Shown here piece after piece: positions 4,535 through 8,576 of a stretch of 8,576 nt of DNA. The stretch is from contig CAZXOC010000302.1 in NCBI GenBank assembly GCA_964642165.1, positions 1 through 8,576 of the forward strand, written 5' to 3'. Source of the DNA: CAYRVX01 sp964642165 (GTDB taxonomy: Bacteria > Planctomycetota > Phycisphaerae > SM23-33). The notes under the pieces are model-generated. The model saw only the letters and a program-made list of their open reading frames with translations. It was not told the DNA's origin and searched no databases. The number at the start of each line of letters is the position of its first letter. The first letter of the stretch is position 1. Made by a program: the position numbers and the translations under genes.

Positions 4535-7429
4535 TCATAGTGCGTCGCTTCTCGTGGGGAACTCGACCGTGAGGATCTGTTTCCTGGCGATCTCGAAGGC
4601 CACCCAGCCTTCCGGGTCGACGGCCAGTTCCGCTTCGCGGGCCTCCTCGAGATTGACGACCCGCGCCGCAGGCCAAGGGACGCCGGGGTCGGTCGGCAAG
4701 GCAAACGAAGCCCGGCCCCGCTCGACGGGCGACTGGGCCGCCGGCGGGCCAGTGAGCCCGCCGTTGAGGCGTAACCGGCCGTCGATCGTCCGTTCCGAAG
4801 GGTTGAACAGCCGAACGATCCACCCGCGGGCGCTTTCGCTCTGCTTGACCGCGCTGACGTGCAGGCCTTCCGGCTCCACTTCCAGGAACGACCTGGCCGG
4901 CGGCTGGCTGCCGTGGGGCGTCGGGCCGATCTGGACGATGCGCAGGTCATGGCAGAATCGCTCGGCGAGCTGCCACAGCGCGGCTGGATGCCCATCGCCC
5001 TCATGTGGCAGCAGCGCGTAGCGGAACGTGTGCCGCCCCCGACACTGCGAGCCCTTGTCCAGCTTGCTGTAGTCGGCCATGCCCACGTTGGTCGCGCAGA
5101 TCCGCAGCGGGAAGCATCGCAGCAGCGTCAGGCTGAGCGTGCGGGCGGCGTCCTCGTGGGCCTCGTAGGCCTTCAGCCCCTCGTTCAGCAGCGCGACGCC
5201 GGCCTCGCCGTCGCAGATGTCCACGAAGCGGTCCATCGGGTGCTCGGTCTGCGGCTCCTCGCCGAACGGTGCGGGATCAGGCCGGGCTATCGGGCGCGTG
5301 ACCGCGTCGAACGGCGTCTGGGCGGTCACGTGGTCCGCCTTCACGTCGGTTGGGAAAGAGACCTGCAGATAGTGGTCCTCGGCGGTGTTGTCCAGTTCCG
5401 TGAGGATCTCGACCCACGGCTGGCCGCGGCGCAGGGTGACGGTGTTGACGATGCGACAGGGCACCCTGTCCTCGTGACGCCGGGTCTCATCCGGGGATCG
5501 CCCTCGCGGCAGGGCCCAGTCGATCTCCACGCGGAAGCTCGTCGCCAGCTCGCCCTGGCGAACGAGCGAGACGGCGGCCCGCTCATGGAGCGTGGTGAAG
5601 ACGGCGTCGTGGGCGACGGGGTGGTGCTCCCACGGGTTGCCGACCTCGCTGCTGTCGCGGAAGTACCCCATGTCCTTCCAGGTGCGCCCGGTGCCTTTGT
5701 GCGTGACGGCCAAGGCCCCGTTGGGCTGGACGGTCACGGCAAGGTGGTCGTTCTCCATGGTGTGCGGGGCGGTGACCATCGTCGGCCGCCTGCGCCGCAC
5801 CTTCTCGGCGAGCGGCTTGACGAAGAACGTGCGGTAGCCCATGGGCGGCACGTCGGCCAGCTCGACGTACATGCGGTTGCGTGTGGCCAGCATCGCGTTG
5901 GCGACGTCGTTGGGCGACTGGACGAGTGTGGCGGTCCGGGGCGATTGCTCGAAGACCTGTTTCGCGGCGACGTGGCCCGCTTCGTCGACGATGTCGAAGT
6001 CCGGCGCCTCCAGCTCGGCGGGCACGTCGAGGACGAGCTCGACCACCTCCGTCCGCCGCGGGGGGGTCGGGTTCCAGGCCACGACGGCGACCTCCTCCGG
6101 CGACCGGGCCGACAGGTCGATGGCGCCGGCGATGTCCATCAGGGCCCGCTCCGTCACACACGCGCTGATCTCGCGCGCCTGCCGGGAGCGGAAGAGCATG
6201 TCGTCGGGCACGACGTCGCGGCTGCACCCGCCGATGGAGTCGTGGCCGTGGTTGCGGAGCAGCCAGTTCCACGCGCAATCGAGGAAGCCCCGCGGGAACG
6301 GGGCGCCCAGCAGCGACGCGAAGACCGCCAGGGGCTCCGCGTAGGCCCCCAGGGCGCGCTCCGTGACGTAGTTGTCCTGCTTGATGTCCGTGCGGGCGGA
6401 CGTGATCCAGCCGAACAGGGGCGAACTGCTGCCGGGCGTGAAGTAATGCCTCATTTCGCCTCGGGCCACCGGCAGCCGGTCGAGATCGACGCTCTCGCAC
6501 ACCGCGCGCTGGAAGTCCTCGAACGTGCTGTGGAAGACGTCGGCCTGGCCCTCCAGGGCCGCATCGCAGTCAGCGATCATCCTCACCTCGCGGATGTCGG
6601 GGCAGGAGGAGTCGTGGCCCGCCGACCAGAAGCGATGCGGCGTCGTCCACTCGCCGTCCTGCTCCGCCAGGGCCTGGCGCGCCCGCGCGGGGACGTTCTC
6701 CGCGTGGTACTCGAACCTCGGGTGGGCGTACTGCGCGTCCAGGTCGGCGAAGGGCGGGTCGGCAAACCGGAACGGCCCGTGCCCCGCGCCCCAAGTCACA
6801 AGGCGGTAGTTCTCGTCGGCCGTGCCCCAGTACACCGGGCGCTGGATGATGTACCACACGTTGTAGCGGGGGCGCTGGCCCAGGCGCGAACCGATCAGCC
6901 GCGAGCCGTCCGGGCCTTCCCAGACGAACTCCGAGTTCGGCGACACGAGGGTGTTGACCCCCCGGTAGAACGCCGCCATCGGGATGCCGAAGCCGCGGTA
7001 GATCTGCGGCATCTGCGAGATCTGCCCCCACGAGAACGGCGAGTAGCCGGTCTTGCTCACGTGCCCCAGGTCCTTGGCGATCCGGTGCCCCAGCAGCAGG
7101 TTGCGAATCAGCGACTCGCCCCCCACGCAGAACTCGTCCGGCAGGACGAACCACGGACCGACCAGCAGGCGCTTCTCCCGGACGTACGTCCGGATGAGCT
7201 CCTCCCGCTCCGGGCGGATCTCGAGATAGTCCTGGACGGGCACGGCCTGCGAGTCCAGATGGAACGACCGGAAGCCCGGCTCGGTCTCCAGGATGTCCAG
7301 GAGCATGTCCAGCATGTACACGAGCATGTGGCGCGTTCGCTGCATGGAGTAGCGCCACTCGCGGTCCCAGTGCGTGTTGGAGATGAAGTGGCACTGGGGT
7401 CGCTGTCCTTTGCCGGGCGTGTTCGTCAT
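4535..7429 (-). CDS. GH38 alpha-mannosidase-like protein, atypical active site (PFSWGQ type)
   Basis: A 964-residue GH38-type enzyme with no signal peptide, so probably cytoplasmic and acting on imported oligosaccharides or glycosides. The (beta/alpha) catalytic domain spans about 10-290 and opens with SNTHWDREW (17-25), where His20 and Asp22 correspond to zinc ligands. GHDSSCPD (271-278) holds a candidate acid/base, Asp273. The helical middle domain (about 300-430) carries ITSARTDIKQDNYVTERAL and NHGHDSIGGC, where His396 fits the third zinc-ligand site. Beta-sandwich domains fill about 440-964. Oddity: the canonical PDxFGH stretch with the nucleophile Asp reads PFSWGQ (131-136), with Phe132 at the Asp position. 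The codon is plainly TTC, with no sign of a frameshift. Length is normal for the family. The ATG has AGAGGA 7 nt upstream. It lies 39 bp downstream of the HAD gene on the same strand, so the two are probably co-transcribed. Substrate unknown; alpha-mannosidase is the family default only. Confidence 0.88.
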   Translation of the reverse strand: MTNTPGKGQRPQCHFISNTHWDREWRYSMQRTRHMLVYMLDMLLDILETEPGFRSFHLDSQAVPVQDYLEIRPEREELIRTYVREKRLLVGPWFVLPDEFCVGGESLIRNLLLGHRIAKDLGHVSKTGYSPFSWGQISQMPQIYRGFGIPMAAFYRGVNTLVSPNSEFVWEGPDGSRLIGSRLGQRPRYNVWYIIQRPVYWGTADENYRLVTWGAGHGPFRFADPPFADLDAQYAHPRFEYHAENVPARARQALAEQDGEWTTPHRFWSAGHDSSCPDIREVRMIADCDAALEGQADVFHSTFEDFQRAVCESVDLDRLPVARGEMRHYFTPGSSSPLFGWITSARTDIKQDNYVTERALGAYAEPLAVFASLLGAPFPRGFLDCAWNWLLRNHGHDSIGGCSRDVVPDDMLFRSRQAREISACVTERALMDIAGAIDLSARSPEEVAVVAWNPTPPRRTEVVELVLDVPAELEAPDFDIVDEAGHVAAKQVFEQSPRTATLVQSPNDVANAMLATRNRMYVELADVPPMGYRTFFVKPLAEKVRRRRPTMVTAPHTMENDHLAVTVQPNGALAVTHKGTGRTWKDMGYFRDSSEVGNPWEHHPVAHDAVFTTLHERAAVSLVRQGELATSFRVEIDWALPRGRSPDETRRHEDRVPCRIVNTVTLRRGQPWVEILTELDNTAEDHYLQVSFPTDVKADHVTAQTPFDAVTRPIARPDPAPFGEEPQTEHPMDRFVDICDGEAGVALLNEGLKAYEAHEDAARTLSLTLLRCFPLRICATNVGMADYSKLDKGSQCRGRHTFRYALLPHEGDGHPAALWQLAERFCHDLRIVQIGPTPHGSQPPARSFLEVEPEGLHVSAVKQSESARGWIVRLFNPSERTIDGRLRLNGGLTGPPAAQSPVERGRASFALPTDPGVPWPAARVVNLEEAREAELAVDPEGWVAFEIARKQILTVEFPTRSDAL

Positions 7430-7468
7430 GGTTAGGTCCTCTCGCCAAATGGCGGGATGGTGTTCCGG

Positions 7469-8461
7469 TTACAGGATGACCTCCAGGGCCTCGCGGAAGC
7501 TTCGGCAGAAGTGGGTGCACAGCGCCCGCGTGCCGCTCTCGACGATGTTGCCCCCGCTCATGCCGATCGCCGCGAATCCCGCAAGGCGAATGGAGCAGAC
7601 GCCGGCGCCGCTGTCCTCGATGCCGACCACGTGGTGGCGCTGCTCGAACGGGATGCCCAGCCCGACGCGGCAGACCTCCGCGTACAGCCAGGGGTGAGGC
7701 TTGGGCGACAGCTCACCGAGCGTGCCGGGCTGCGCGCCCTTGCGCATCGGGAACCCCGCCGTGATGACCGCATCGTAGAACTCCAGCGGGTCGCCCATGT
7801 TCATCACGCGGAAGGCCGAGACGATCTCCGGCCAGGCCTTCTCGTGGAGACCGGACGTCACCAGACCGATGCGGATGCCCTCGCCCCTCAGCTTGAGGAG
7901 GAACTCCCTCAGGCCCTCGCTGGGCTGGAAGGCATCGGCTCGCCCGCGACCGGCCAGGATCTCCGCCATCTCGCGGTGCGTGTGCTCGAAGTAGTGCCGT
8001 CGGGCCTCCTCCACGGTCTTGCCGGGGCAGTATTTGCCGATGCAGTACTGGAGGTGCTCGGAGACGCTGTGGCCGGAGACGTGAGGCAGGTCGCTCTCCT
8101 CCAGCCGGAAGCCCGGATCGCCCAGCAGGCCGGCCGTGGTCCGCTCGATGATCCAGATCCAGAACCCCTCGCTGTGAACGCTCGTGCCGTCCAGGTCCAT
8201 CAGGACCGCCTGGAGGGGCTTGCGGACCTCGACCGGGTGCACGGGGTAGTAGGCGGGATACCCCATCGCCGACCTGACGTATCCGAGCGTCCGGTCCTCG
8301 AAGGCGATGAACTCCACCTTCCCATCGCCGGTGGCCATGACGGCCCGCACGCCGTCGCGACCGACGTGGAACGAGCCATCGCTGCAAGCGCTCAAGGGGC
8401 GCAAGCCGTCGCCTTCCCGGAACTCGCCAAGCCCGGGCATCCTGGTCGACCTGTCGGCCAT
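7469..8461 (-). CDS. HAD-superfamily hydrolase (beta-phosphoglucomutase-like) with N-terminal extension
   Basis: A 330-residue HAD-fold phosphotransferase, probably a sugar-phosphate phosphatase or mutase of the beta-phosphoglucomutase-like branch. All four HAD motifs are visible: I, DLDGT (89-93; Asp89 nucleophile, Asp91 acid/base); II, LVTSG (200-204, Thr202); III, Lys254 in LSPKPHP; IV, GIEDSGAG (280-287, Glu282/Asp283). A helical C1 cap lies between motifs I and II (about 95-180), with the stretch VSGHSVSEHLQYC. Family members normally begin a few residues before motif I. Here about 83 residues precede it, including RTLGYVRSAMGYPAYYP. The ATG at 8461 was chosen because GAAGAGAG precedes it. 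An upstream TTG at 8515 has no ribosome binding site and sits almost on the proposed transcription start. It is the first gene of an operon with the GH38-like gene, 39 bp apart, so it may process the phosphorylated sugar derived from that enzyme's product. The substrate is not deducible. Confidence 0.85.
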   Translation of the reverse strand: MADRSTRMPGLGEFREGDGLRPLSACSDGSFHVGRDGVRAVMATGDGKVEFIAFEDRTLGYVRSAMGYPAYYPVHPVEVRKPLQAVLMDLDGTSVHSEGFWIWIIERTTAGLLGDPGFRLEESDLPHVSGHSVSEHLQYCIGKYCPGKTVEEARRHYFEHTHREMAEILAGRGRADAFQPSEGLREFLLKLRGEGIRIGLVTSGLHEKAWPEIVSAFRVMNMGDPLEFYDAVITAGFPMRKGAQPGTLGELSPKPHPWLYAEVCRVGLGIPFEQRHHVVGIEDSGAGVCSIRLAGFAAIGMSGGNIVESGTRALCTHFCRSFREALEVIL

Positions 8462-8502
8462 CGGCGCTCTCTTCCCGTCCGTCGTGCCCGCCTGGCCGTA
8501 CG

Positions 8503-8520
8503 CCGGCCTGGCCAAGCCGG
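8503..8520. promoter_or_regulatory. Imperfect 18-bp palindrome at the HAD-GH38 promoter (possible operator)
   Basis: The 18-bp stretch is symmetric at 8 of 9 base pairs around a TGGCCA core (8509-8514), with CCGGC and GCCGG ends. It covers the predicted transcription start of the operon. A second perfect palindrome, GCTGGCCAGC (8546-8555), shares the same core 39 bp away and covers the proposed -35. GGCC-containing palindromes are common by chance in DNA this rich in GC, so an operator role is only a suggestion. Confidence 0.3.
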
Positions 8521-8524
8521 CGAC

Positions 8525-8553
8525 AGCATACCGCCGCCGCCGGGTGCTGGCCA
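8525..8553 (-). promoter_or_regulatory. Putative promoter of the HAD-GH38 operon
   Basis: On the minus strand TGGCCA (8553-8548, 4 of 6 to TTGACA) is followed after 17 bp by TATGCT (8530-8525, 4 of 6 to TATAAT). The start of transcription would fall near 8518, about 57 nt before the ATG at 8461. The elements are weak matches. The TATGCT is noticeable mainly because the surroundings are nearly all G and C. Confidence 0.35.
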
Positions 8554-8576
8554 GCCCGCAGGAGCCCGGATCACGT

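Noticed and set aside
4859..7435. A plus-strand open frame of 858 codons antisense to the GH38-like gene
   Set aside because: Arg/Val/His-rich translation with no motif. It lies exactly opposite a gene with recognisable active-site motifs, so it is a codon-bias shadow.
8513..8515. TTG at 8515 as an alternative start of the HAD protein (18 residues longer)
   Set aside because: No Shine-Dalgarno precedes it, it lies within a few bases of the predicted transcription start, and the ATG at 8461 has a purine-rich ribosome binding site.

Overview
This 8.6 kb window is GC-rich (roughly two thirds G+C by eye) and carries five real protein genes. None is a ribosomal or housekeeping marker, so the host cannot be fixed. 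A secreted-style calpain-like cysteine protease beside many carbohydrate-active enzymes, together with the high GC and long spurious antisense frames, suggests a planctomycete or another PVC-group bacterium. That assignment is inference. I see no tRNA, rRNA, CRISPR array, transposase or phage gene.

Layout, left to right. (1) Bases 2-1156, plus strand: the C-terminal part of a calpain-family (C2) protease that enters from the left edge with its Cys/His/Asn triad intact. (2) Bases 1174-2700, minus strand: a secreted parallel beta-helix glycosidase of the GH28 (polygalacturonase-like) type. It converges on the protease gene with only 17 bp between them. (3) Bases 2701-3185: a 485 bp divergent intergenic region with hairpin-forming repeats, a pyrimidine-rich tract, a plausible sigma70-like promoter and a good ribosome binding site for the next gene. 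(4) Bases 3186-4451, plus strand: a secreted GH16 endoglycanase (laminarinase/beta-glucanase superfamily) with an extra N-terminal beta-rich domain. (5) Bases 4535-8461, minus strand: a two-gene operon, with an HAD-superfamily sugar-phosphate-type hydrolase/mutase first and a cytoplasmic GH38 alpha-mannosidase-like enzyme 39 bp downstream.

Functionally this looks like a polysaccharide-utilisation neighbourhood. The two signal-peptide-bearing enzymes (GH28 and GH16) would cut polymers outside the cytoplasm. The GH38-like enzyme has no signal peptide and would act on imported oligosaccharides or glycosides, and the HAD protein would act on a phosphorylated product. Transporters and sensors are not in the window, so the substrate stays unknown. 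The most notable point is that the GH38-like enzyme has Phe where the family's catalytic nucleophile and zinc-ligand Asp is expected, while its other active-site motifs are kept. The GH28-like enzyme likewise keeps its acidic residues but lacks the family's His and RIK motifs. Both may therefore act on linkages, or by mechanisms, different from the namesakes of their families.
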